From Anaerolineaceae bacterium UBA4775 (GTDB taxonomy: Bacteria; Chloroflexota; Anaerolineae; Anaerolineales; Anaerolineaceae), in assembly GCA_002403205.1 (NCBI GenBank), contig DHHJ01000005.1, positions 1 through 16,586 of the forward strand: 16,586 nucleotides of DNA, in the 5' to 3' direction. Positions 7,421 through 14,262 of this stretch are shown here, in pieces; position 1 is the first letter of the stretch; each line of letters begins with the position of its first letter. The notes beneath the pieces are model-generated. The model was not told the origin of the DNA and did not search any database. It saw only the letters and a program-made list of their open reading frames with translations. Position numbers and translations under genes: made by a program.

Positions 7421-8223
7421 TTTGTCACCAAAAAGGCCAGTTCGGTCTTGAACTCAAACTCAAGCACCGCCCAGGGCTGGCCTGCCACCAGGTCATAGAA
7501 GTGGTCCCGGTAAAAGGCGAACATGCCTTTTTGCCGTCCGCCGAGGCTGTGAATGGGGAAGGATACCAGGATATGCTCTGCCTTGATGGCTGTAAGCAGT
7601 GCTGTGGCAATGCGTTTATCCATTTGTTCCAGGCAGGGGATGGATTTAAGCAAAAAGGCCACCTGCACTCGATTTCGCGGTACCTGGCTGACCAGGTCGC
7701 ACGAACTGGCTGAGCCGGTGATATTGAAATGCTCCAAAAAAGAATCGATCAAGCCCAGCATGTCCAGGTAGATATCACAGGCGTGATACTGCAGGTTGGC
7801 AGCAACCGGCATCCAGGGGAGGGACAGGGGGTTGAGCCCGCAGGCCAGGTCGAGAATACTGGTGATGGGGGCAATTGAGGCCAGGCAGGTTGTGTAAAAG
7901 TCCCCTATGATGGGCAGCCGTTCTGCCGTGGACGCGTGAGATTGCATCAGAGTGCGGCAGAACGCCCAGACTTCCTGCGCATCCAGTTGCTGCGGGAGTT
8001 CTGCCAGGGTGCGGGCAGCCTCGGTGTAATCGATGTCACGTTTAAAGTATGCACCACCCACCTGGTGCAGTTTGTTACGCACGAACTTTACCGCTGGCTT
8101 GCCGGAAAGGCCACTGGTGAGGGCTTCTTGGCTGAGCCGCAAAACAAGGTCTTCGGTGATGGCGGCGTATTTGGGGTTGGACCGCACCTGGGCCATGAGC
8201 GCTTCCGGTTGTGTTTTATTCAC
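7417..8223 (-). CDS. 16S rRNA (guanine1405-N7)-methyltransferase, FmrO/Sgm/RmtB family
   Basis: 268 residues that match the Arm (aminoglycoside-resistance methyltransferase) family throughout. The N-terminal helical domain contains KFVRNKLHQVGGAYF; then come HASTAERLPIIGDFY (96-110, SAM and RNA contacts), DLACGLNPLSLPWM (125-138, SAM loop), the acidic Asp150, LLKSIPCLE (191-199) and SFPIHSLGGRQKGM (221-234), with a family-like end ELAFLVTK. These enzymes make m7G1405 in helix 44 and confer high resistance to 4,6-linked deoxystreptamine aminoglycosides such as gentamicin and kanamycin. GTG at 8223 overlaps the tgt stop (GTGAATAA); an internal ATG at 8196 is possible but gives a shorter N-terminus. 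The operon context argues for a resident function rather than a recent resistance acquisition, though base composition was not measured. Confidence 0.9.
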   Translation of the reverse strand: MNKTQPEALMAQVRSNPKYAAITEDLVLRLSQEALTSGLSGKPAVKFVRNKLHQVGGAYFKRDIDYTEAARTLAELPQQLDAQEVWAFCRTLMQSHASTAERLPIIGDFYTTCLASIAPITSILDLACGLNPLSLPWMPVAANLQYHACDIYLDMLGLIDSFLEHFNITGSASSCDLVSQVPRNRVQVAFLLKSIPCLEQMDKRIATALLTAIKAEHILVSFPIHSLGGRQKGMFAFYRDHFYDLVAGQPWAVLEFEFKTELAFLVTK

Positions 8224-9313
8224 GGTCAGCCCGCAGCCTTTCTGTGAGCTGGGTCATAAAGCGTAGGTTGTGAAGGGTCGCCAGGCGCTGATAGAGCCAA
8301 TCCCCAGTTTTGAAGAGGTGATGCAGGTAGCCCAGGCTGAAATGCTGGCAGACGGGGCAATCGCAATAGGCTGAGATTCCCCGGCTTTCTTTGATGTGTT
8401 TCTTGTCCTGGATATAGACATATTCGAGCCATTCTTCTCCGCTCAATGGGGTGTCGGGCGGGACGGTGTACCGCATCAAGCGCCCGTGACGGGCATCCCG
8501 TGTGGGCAAAGCACAATCGAAGATGTCATAACCAAGGCGATAGGTCTCTACCAGGTTGACCGGATGGCCGATTCCGAGGGCGTGCATGGGAAATTCTGCG
8601 GGAACAAGCTCCCGGGTCAGGGCGATAATCTCTGTGAGCAAGTTACCCCGTGAATCAAGGGGCCATCCGCCGTAGCCATACCCATCAAACCCGATCTCCA
8701 GCAGCCCTTCAGCACATTTCTTGCGCAGATCGGGAAACCCGCCCCCCTGGATCACTGCAAAGATCAGCGGACGGTTCGCTTCAACGGTATTTCTTTGGTT
8801 GAGCTGGTGGTCATATTCTCGCCGGCAGCGTTTGGCCCAATCCAGGGTGCGTTCGACAGATAATTCCTGCTCCTGGCGGGAGGCATCCACGTGGGTGCAG
8901 TCATCGAGGCAGATGACCACATCGCTGCCATAGCTGATCTGTAATTGGATGCTTTTTTCAGGGGAGAGGAGGAACTTGCGGCCTTTGCCGTCCGGGCGAA
9001 ACTGGATACCGCGATCGGTGAGGGTGCCGAACTGGTCCGATTGGTGGATGAGGGAGTAGGCCTGGAAACCGCCCGAATCCGTGACAATGACATGGGGCCA
9101 ATCCGCAAAGCGGTGCAAGCCACGGAACGCCTGAATCGTGCTCGACCCCGGCTTTTGCATCAGATGAAAGGTGTTCATGACCAGACCCTGGATTTTGATT
9201 TGTTCAAGGTCCCGGGAATCGACCGCGCGCACATAACCCAGGGTCGCATCAGGCAGGAAGGCTGGCAGCAGGAGGCTTTTGTCTCTGATGTGCATTTCTG
9301 CGGTACTTGGCAT
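8216..9313 (-). CDS. tgt: tRNA-guanine transglycosylase, variant substrate loop
   Basis: 365 residues with the TGT barrel. Visible are NTFHLMQKPG, VTDSGGFQAYSL (Asp79, the acid/base), LSPEKSIQLQ, CLDDCTH (Asp137, Cys139), VIQGG, FDCALPTRDARHG (nucleophile Asp266) and the zinc site Cys317, Cys319, Cys322 with His348. TGT swaps guanine 34 of GUN-anticodon tRNAs for a 7-deazaguanine. The substrate loop that normally reads GGLxVGE is GGWPLDS here (215-221), so the base accepted may not be preQ1. The ATG at 9313 is one base after the preceding gene's TGA with AGAGGA upstream; a start up to 87 bases further upstream would run into that gene, and ATG 9295 is an alternative. Its stop overlaps the next gene. 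Confidence 0.88.
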   Translation of the reverse strand: MPSTAEMHIRDKSLLLPAFLPDATLGYVRAVDSRDLEQIKIQGLVMNTFHLMQKPGSSTIQAFRGLHRFADWPHVIVTDSGGFQAYSLIHQSDQFGTLTDRGIQFRPDGKGRKFLLSPEKSIQLQISYGSDVVICLDDCTHVDASRQEQELSVERTLDWAKRCRREYDHQLNQRNTVEANRPLIFAVIQGGGFPDLRKKCAEGLLEIGFDGYGYGGWPLDSRGNLLTEIIALTRELVPAEFPMHALGIGHPVNLVETYRLGYDIFDCALPTRDARHGRLMRYTVPPDTPLSGEEWLEYVYIQDKKHIKESRGISAYCDCPVCQHFSLGYLHHLFKTGDWLYQRLATLHNLRFMTQLTERLRADRE

Positions 9314-9314
9314 T

Positions 9315-10015
9315 TCAGCGGGTCCTCTTTGGCTTGTTGAGGTTGATGACCAGGATGAATTCACGCTTCTGGCCGGACACCCTGGGCAGGATTCGGCCAA
9401 CCTGACCTCGAAAAATGGCTTCTTTTTTAAGAGTCAGATCGCAGGCCAGCAGGATATCCTGGCTTTCCCCAAAAACGGATTGGACTTCACCCAGCAATTT
9501 GGTCAGACGGTAGGGCGTGTCCATCAAGATGACGGGGACGGATTCGTGACGATATTTCGCCAGGAACCCTTCGCGGTGCTGGCTTTTGCGGGGCGGGAAA
9601 CCGGCAAAAATGAACCGGTCGATGGGGAAATCACATAAAGACAGGGCGGCCATGAGCGAGGCAGGGCCGGGAACCGGTGAGATCGGGATGCCGGCCTGGT
9701 AAAGCAGTCCAAGCAGGTGCTGGCCGGGGTCTGCGAAAACCGGCGTTCCGGCATCGGAGATGATGGCCATGGACTCGCCCCGGGTCAGGCGCACCATGAT
9801 GTTGGGGGCTTCCTGGGCTTCGTTGTGCTCGTTGAGGGTCACCAGGTCGTTTTCAACGCCGATTTGATGCAGCAAGCGACTGCCCTGGCATACTCCTCAC
9901 AGATGACGGCGTCCACCTGTTTGAGGATTTCCAAAGCGCGCTGGGTGATATCCTTCGGGTTGCCGATGGGGGTGGCGACGATGTAGAGTTTGCCAGTGGT
10001 GGGTTTATCGTCCAT
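9315..10015 (-). pseudogene. Second RsmI-like methyltransferase gene, interrupted by a one-base frameshift
   Basis: From ATG 10015 the reading frame gives a typical RsmI start (YIVATPIGNPKDITQRALEI, then VDAVICEEYA) until about 9887, after which it runs to a TGA at 9839-9841. The homology continues in another frame from about 9887 to the TGA at 9315 (GSRLLHQIGVEND, ISDAGTPVFADPG, VPGPASL, FAGFPPRKS, FILVINL). One missing base near 9886-9889 explains this: with it restored the joint would read EEYAEGSRLL, about 233 residues in all. EDTR of canonical RsmI is EEYA here, so the gene differs from the copy at 1142-1807. Sequencing or assembly error cannot be excluded. It heads the operon, and its end is one base from tgt. 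Confidence 0.75.
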
Positions 10016-10022
10016 AGGGTTA

Positions 10023-10028
10023 ATTGTA
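10023..10028 (-). promoter_or_regulatory. -10 box at the head of the five-gene minus-strand operon
   Basis: On the minus strand TACAAT at 10028-10023 ends seven bases before the ATG at 10015, with no ribosome binding site between. Transcription would begin at or next to the A of the start codon, giving a leaderless message for the RsmI-like gene. No clear -35 box. Confidence 0.5.
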
Positions 10029-10092
10029 ACATCCCCGAACCAGGGTTGAGAAGGCTAAATCGGCCTTACTGGTCAGTTGGATGGGAATATGG

Positions 10093-10128
10093 CATAATCA
10101 GGGCAGTTTATCCTCATCGCAGGAGAGG
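10093..10128 (+). promoter_or_regulatory. Possible -10 box and ribosome binding site for the MurJ-like gene
   Basis: CATAAT at 10093-10098 is a candidate -10 box; no -35 box is found at standard spacing. AGGAGAGG at 10121-10128 is a strong ribosome binding site six bases before the ATG at 10135 and settles that start against an in-frame ATG at 10081. Confidence 0.45.
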
Positions 10129-10134
10129 CGTTTT

Positions 10135-11676
10135 ATGAAGAAAACCAGCCGTTTGACCCGTGTATCGCTGCTTTTGTTTGTTTTCTTTGGCTTGGATAAA
10201 GTGCTGGCTTTGTTCCGAACCATCATCATCGGCCGCCAATTTGGTTTATCTGCCGAGCTGGATGTGTTCAACGCTGCCAATAACCTGCCCGACCTGCTGT
10301 TTGCGCTGATTTCGGGGGGTGCCCTGGCAATCGCCTTCATCCCGATCCTCTCCGAAACCCTGGTCAAACAGGGGCGGGAGGCATCATGGAAGCTGTTTTC
10401 CCAGATAGCCAACCTGGCCTTTGTCGTCACAGCCGTTTTGGCGGTGGTGATTGCGCTGTTTGCCCAGCCCTTAATTCGCTGGGAACTGGGAATTGCGCCT
10501 GGTTTCACGTCAGGCCAGCAGGATCTGGCAGTCCAATTGATGCGGTTGAATTTGATTGCCACCCTAATCTTTTCCATCAGCGGGTTGGTGATGGCCGGTT
10601 TGCAGGCCAACCAGCATTTTCTCTTGCCAGCGATCGCCCCCCTGGTCTATGATGGCGGTAAGATCTTTGGGGCAGTCATTTTAGCACCCGATGTGGGCTA
10701 CCGGATTGGTGGGCTGCAGCTGCCCGGTTTCGGGCTGGGGATTCATGGGCTCGTGTACGGGGTGATCATAGGGGCTGCGCTGCACTTGCTAATCCAAATC
10801 CCCGGGTTGGCCAAGTTTAATTTCAAGTGGTTTCCAAAAATGAATATTCGAGATCAGGCGGTGCGTAAAGTGCTCTGGTTGATGGGACCCCGCTTGGTAA
10901 GTATGGTTTTTATCCAGTTGATCTTTCTTGCGCAGGACAACCTGGCCTCGCGGCTGGAGGTGGGCGCGGTGACGGCGTTGAGTTTTGGCTGGTGGATCCA
11001 GCAGGTGCCGCAGACCATGATCGGTACCGCCATTGCGACTGCGCTGCTGCCAACCTTGTCCGATCACCTGGCAGCAGGCCAGGAAATTGCTTTTAAAAAC
11101 ACAATTGAACGTTCTTTGAAGGTGATGATCGCGCTGTCTTTGCCTATCACCGTCATCATTTCGCTGACGAGCCTGCCGCTGATTCAAACGGCCTTTGGGT
11201 TCTCAATGCAGGAATCACAGATGATTGTGCGGGCTGCCCAGGGGTTTTTGATCGGACTGTTAGGCCATAACCTGGTCGAATTGGGAGTGCGTTCTTTCTA
11301 TGCCAAGCAAAACGCGCGGGTGCCGATGGCTGTTTCAGCTGCGGGTTTCTTCCTGTACCTCGGTACCGCGATCCCGTTGATGAGCTGGCTTTCTTATAGC
11401 GGGATTGCCCTGGCTAATACTATTTCGTATAGCATTCAAGGATTGGCATTATTGGTGCTGCTTAACCGGAATCTTGCAGAGAAATTCAAGATGGGTGGTG
11501 CCGTATTGCGAGCACTATTGAGTGCTCTGCTGGCCGGGGTGGCTACCTGGCTGGTGATGTCGGTGCTCCCCATCCCGCTTTCGGGGCTGTTTTTAGCCGT
11601 CGGGGCCATTGGGGTGGGAGCTTTGGCGGGGGCTGTGCCGATCTGGAAGGAAATTCAATTGCTAGTTCAACTTTAA
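10135..11676 (+). CDS. murJ: MurJ/MviN-like lipid flippase (MOP superfamily), divergent at key charges
   Basis: 513 residues, about the usual MurJ length, with 13-14 predicted hydrophobic helices across the chain. The N-terminal signature is recognisable: KVLALFRTIIIGRQFGLSAELDVF... followed by LPDLL and SGGALAIAFIPIL. MurJ flips lipid II across the inner membrane for peptidoglycan synthesis. By alignment by eye to E. coli MurJ, Arg24 and Asp39 are kept (Arg28, Asp43) and Arg18 is Lys22. Arg52, Arg270 and Glu273 correspond to Phe56, Trp287 and Gln290. The protein is therefore surely a MurJ-family transporter, but lipid II as substrate is less sure. It is divergent from the RNA-modification operon, and the next gene's promoter lies in its end. 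Confidence 0.78.
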   Translation: MKKTSRLTRVSLLLFVFFGLDKVLALFRTIIIGRQFGLSAELDVFNAANNLPDLLFALISGGALAIAFIPILSETLVKQGREASWKLFSQIANLAFVVTAVLAVVIALFAQPLIRWELGIAPGFTSGQQDLAVQLMRLNLIATLIFSISGLVMAGLQANQHFLLPAIAPLVYDGGKIFGAVILAPDVGYRIGGLQLPGFGLGIHGLVYGVIIGAALHLLIQIPGLAKFNFKWFPKMNIRDQAVRKVLWLMGPRLVSMVFIQLIFLAQDNLASRLEVGAVTALSFGWWIQQVPQTMIGTAIATALLPTLSDHLAAGQEIAFKNTIERSLKVMIALSLPITVIISLTSLPLIQTAFGFSMQESQMIVRAAQGFLIGLLGHNLVELGVRSFYAKQNARVPMAVSAAGFFLYLGTAIPLMSWLSYSGIALANTISYSIQGLALLVLLNRNLAEKFKMGGAVLRALLSALLAGVATWLVMSVLPIPLSGLFLAVGAIGVGALAGAVPIWKEIQLLVQL

Positions 11677-11693
11677 AGGCGATAAGGTATAAT
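11666..11693 (+). promoter_or_regulatory. Promoter of the 11701 gene, leaderless arrangement
   Basis: Perfect TATAAT at 11688-11693 with a weak -35, TTCAAC at 11666-11671 (16-base spacer), inside and just after the end of the MurJ-like gene. Only seven bases separate the hexamer from the ATG at 11701, and there is no room for a ribosome binding site. Confidence 0.6.
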
Positions 11694-11700
11694 CCTGCCC

Positions 11701-12840
11701 ATGAACGCAAACGAACAATCTACAACTGAACACACCGAAGAAGCACAGCCAAAGAAAACCAAGAGAAAGTTCTTTGAACGGCGCTCAGGCTGGATTTTAA
11801 CCGGCATTTTTGTCGTCTTTGTGATCCTGATCCTGGCCGGGGTTTCCGGCGCAGCACGGGGGATCAACGACCGGGTATCGCTGGCCGAGTCCCAGGCAGC
11901 GTCAAGGATCCAGACGCAACTGGATAGCGCCCGATCAGACATTGAGGAAGGCCGTTACCAGGTTGCACTAGACCGTTTGGACTGGATCCTTGAGGAGATG
12001 ACTGATTTTCTCAATGATGAGAATCTGACTGAAATCGGTGAGCTTTACAGCCAAACCTTGCTCATGATTTCATCGATCGGTACGCCGACACCCCGGCCAT
12101 CACCCACACCCATTGAACCTGTTGTCACCCCCACACCTGATTTACGTCCAGTGGAAGAGCTCTTTGAGACCGCATTGGCAATGGTTGGCGAGGGAGCCTG
12201 GGATGAGGCCATTCGCACGATCGCAGCATTGCGCGAAAATAATCTCACTTATCGGGCTGTTGAGGTTGACGGGATGCTGTATATTGCTTTGCGCAACCGT
12301 GGGCTCCACAAGATTTTGGTGGAGGGCAGTTTGGAGCCCGGGATCTATGATCTTTCTTTGGCAGAACGCTTTGCGCCATTAGATTCGCGGGCAGAAGGCT
12401 TGCGGACCTGGACGAGACTGTATCTGACAGGTGCCAGTTTTTGGGAAGTCGATTGGTCGCAGGTTGTGTTCTATTTTGAGCAGGTCTATCCTCACCTGCC
12501 GAATTTGCGGGATGGCACTTTTATGACAGCCACGGACCGCTATCGCATCGGGGCTGTTGAATATGCACAGGAGCTCATGACCGCAGGCGAGTTTTGCGAG
12601 GCACAAGCATATTTTGAGAAAGCACAGTCCATAAGCCCGGATCCAGAGGTTCAGCCGCTGGCACAGGATGCTGCCGAAGCCTGCTTGCGCGGCGAACAAC
12701 CTTCACAGGGTGAAGAGCAGGTACCGCCTGCTGAAACTCCGACACCAACTGTTGAGCCTACCAATGGCGCGCCTGAGGAGCCTGGAGGAGAACCCACAGC
12801 AGAGCCGACAGTCGAACCGACGCAAAACTCAGGGGGATAA
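11701..12840 (+). CDS. Single-pass membrane protein with TPR-like extracytoplasmic region, function unknown
   Basis: 379 residues, not assigned to a named family. A charged cytoplasmic N-terminus (1-30, Lys/Arg-rich before the membrane) is followed by one transmembrane helix, about 31-48 (WILTGIFVVFVILILAGV). Residues about 55-125 are helical and amphipathic, 128-150 form a Thr-Pro linker (TPTPRPSPTPIEP), about 150-335 are helical with TPR-like pairs (LFETALAMVGEGAWDEAIRTI; FCEAQAYFEKAQSISPDPEV), and 340-379 is a low-complexity Pro/Glu/Thr tail. Positive charges before the helix predict the bulk lies outside the cytoplasm. Its own leaderless promoter and terminator make it a separate unit between the MurJ-like gene and rimO. 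An envelope role, as a scaffold or assembly factor, is inferred from position and architecture only. Confidence 0.75.
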   Translation: MNANEQSTTEHTEEAQPKKTKRKFFERRSGWILTGIFVVFVILILAGVSGAARGINDRVSLAESQAASRIQTQLDSARSDIEEGRYQVALDRLDWILEEMTDFLNDENLTEIGELYSQTLLMISSIGTPTPRPSPTPIEPVVTPTPDLRPVEELFETALAMVGEGAWDEAIRTIAALRENNLTYRAVEVDGMLYIALRNRGLHKILVEGSLEPGIYDLSLAERFAPLDSRAEGLRTWTRLYLTGASFWEVDWSQVVFYFEQVYPHLPNLRDGTFMTATDRYRIGAVEYAQELMTAGEFCEAQAYFEKAQSISPDPEVQPLAQDAAEACLRGEQPSQGEEQVPPAETPTPTVEPTNGAPEEPGGEPTAEPTVEPTQNSGG

Positions 12841-12866
12841 CCCCTGCATTAATCCAAAACAATAAA

Positions 12867-12894
12867 AAGCCACCCAGTGAATTCAGGGTGGCTT
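12867..12894. terminator. Bidirectional intrinsic terminator between convergent genes
   Basis: Perfect 9-base stem AAGCCACCC / GGGTGGCTT around a 10-base loop. Plus-strand tail is TGTTGTTTTA and minus-strand tail is TTTATTGTTTT, so it can end transcription of the 11701 gene and of rimO alike. Confidence 0.88.
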
Positions 12895-12900
12895 GTTGTT

Positions 12901-14262
12901 TTAGGTGGATGGCGAAGTAACTAGTTTACCGACCAGGTCGTGAGTGATGCCACTGTTGACCTTGACCTGGACCAATTCACCAATGGGGGCAAGGCCTTCA
13001 ACCAGAACCAACCCGTCAATTTCAGGCGCATCACGGTAAGAGCGCCCAATCGAAATTTTGTTTTCCTCGTCAACACCTTCGATCAGAACCTGTATGACCC
13101 GGCCGATGAAGCGTTGATTGCGCTCCAATGAAATTTCAGCCTGGATTTGCATCATCTGTTCCACCCGTTCAATTTTGACATGTTCAGGGATCGGATCACC
13201 GAGGGGTTCGGCTGGCGCACCGGGCTCGAATGAATAAGGGAAGGTGCCTAAATGGTCAAAGCGAACGGTTTGAATAAAATCGACCAGTTTTTGGAAGGAT
13301 GCTTCATCCTCACCAGGGTAGCCCACGATCATGGTGGTCCGCAGGGCGATATCCTCTACGATCGAACGGATGTGGGCCAGGTTTTCACGAACGGCGTGGA
13401 TATCGCTCGGGCGGCGCATGGCACGCAGGATGGCTGGGTCGGCATGCTGGAGTGGCATATCGAGGTAAGGCAGAATTTGTGGCTCGCTCTTCATCAGTTG
13501 GATCAGGTTTTCGCTCACATACCCGGGGAAGCCGTACATTAATCGGACCCAGGGGACATGTGGAATGGCCGGGAGCAGCGCTTCAAGTAACTCCGAAAGG
13601 CCGTCTCGCAATCCCAAATCGTGGCCATAATCCGTCGTGTCCTGGGCAATGAGGATGATTTCCTTGGTGCCTTGATCCTGAAGGATTTTGGCATCATCCA
13701 GGATTTGGCTAATCGGCCTACTGACCAGGTCGCCTTTGATGTGGGGGATCAGGCAGAAGGCACAGGCTCGCCGGCAGCCATCGGCGATTTTGATGTACGC
13801 GCTGCCTCCCTGGATGGCCAGGCGGTTGGTTGACCCATCGTCATCCGCTGGCCTTAAACCGGGAGAATAATGCATATACGGCCGCCCGGGGACGCGTTGA
13901 CCCGCTGCAGCGAGCACATCGAGAATGTCCATCCAGCGGCGGGTGCCCATAACACCATCCAGGCCGGGAACAGTCTCCAGAAGGTCCTGGCTGTGAAGTT
14001 CCGGCATGCAACCGGCGGCAATCAGTTTTTGCCAGGGCATTTTTTTGCTGGCGAGGTCTTTGAGCACGGCAATCGCTTCTTCTCGTGCGGCAGAAAGGAA
14101 CCCGCAGGTGTTGACAATCAAATACTCTGCATCGCTGGGCAGGCTGGTCGGCCTTAGACCGTGGCGGTTCATCAACTGTGCCATGGATTCAGAATCGACC
14201 AGGTTCTTGGCACAGCCGAGAGAAATTAAATGATAGGTGTCTTTAGTTCGTTTCGTCATCAT
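12901..14262 (-). CDS. rimO: Ribosomal protein S12 methylthiotransferase RimO
   Basis: 453 residues in the MiaB/RimO radical-SAM methylthiotransferase pattern. The N-terminal domain has SLGCAKNLVDSE (Cys17), NTCGF (Cys53) and AAGCMPEL (Cys85), ligands of the auxiliary cluster. The radical-SAM motif is GCRRACAFCLIPHIKG (CX3CX2C, Cys163, Cys167, Cys170). A TRAM domain closes the protein (from about residue 390). SLGCAKNLVDSE separates RimO from MiaB. It adds a methylthio group to Asp89 (E. coli numbering) of S12 at the decoding site. Paired ATGs at 14262 and 14259 lie within the end of the RodZ-like gene, an overlap of about 20 bases with no ribosome binding site, implying translational coupling. 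A frame extending to 14367 would run far into that gene and is rejected. Confidence 0.95.
   Translation of the reverse strand: MMTKRTKDTYHLISLGCAKNLVDSESMAQLMNRHGLRPTSLPSDAEYLIVNTCGFLSAAREEAIAVLKDLASKKMPWQKLIAAGCMPELHSQDLLETVPGLDGVMGTRRWMDILDVLAAAGQRVPGRPYMHYSPGLRPADDDGSTNRLAIQGGSAYIKIADGCRRACAFCLIPHIKGDLVSRPISQILDDAKILQDQGTKEIILIAQDTTDYGHDLGLRDGLSELLEALLPAIPHVPWVRLMYGFPGYVSENLIQLMKSEPQILPYLDMPLQHADPAILRAMRRPSDIHAVRENLAHIRSIVEDIALRTTMIVGYPGEDEASFQKLVDFIQTVRFDHLGTFPYSFEPGAPAEPLGDPIPEHVKIERVEQMMQIQAEISLERNQRFIGRVIQVLIEGVDEENKISIGRSYRDAPEIDGLVLVEGLAPIGELVQVKVNSGITHDLVGKLVTSPST

Noticed and set aside
9314..9400. Extended start for the transglycosylase
   Set aside because: The extra residues read through the conserved end of the RsmI-like gene; ATG 9313 directly after its stop fits coupling.
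9881..9893. Programmed ribosomal frameshift in the RsmI-like gene
   Set aside because: No slippery heptamer or downstream pseudoknot is evident; a simple one-base loss or sequencing error explains it.
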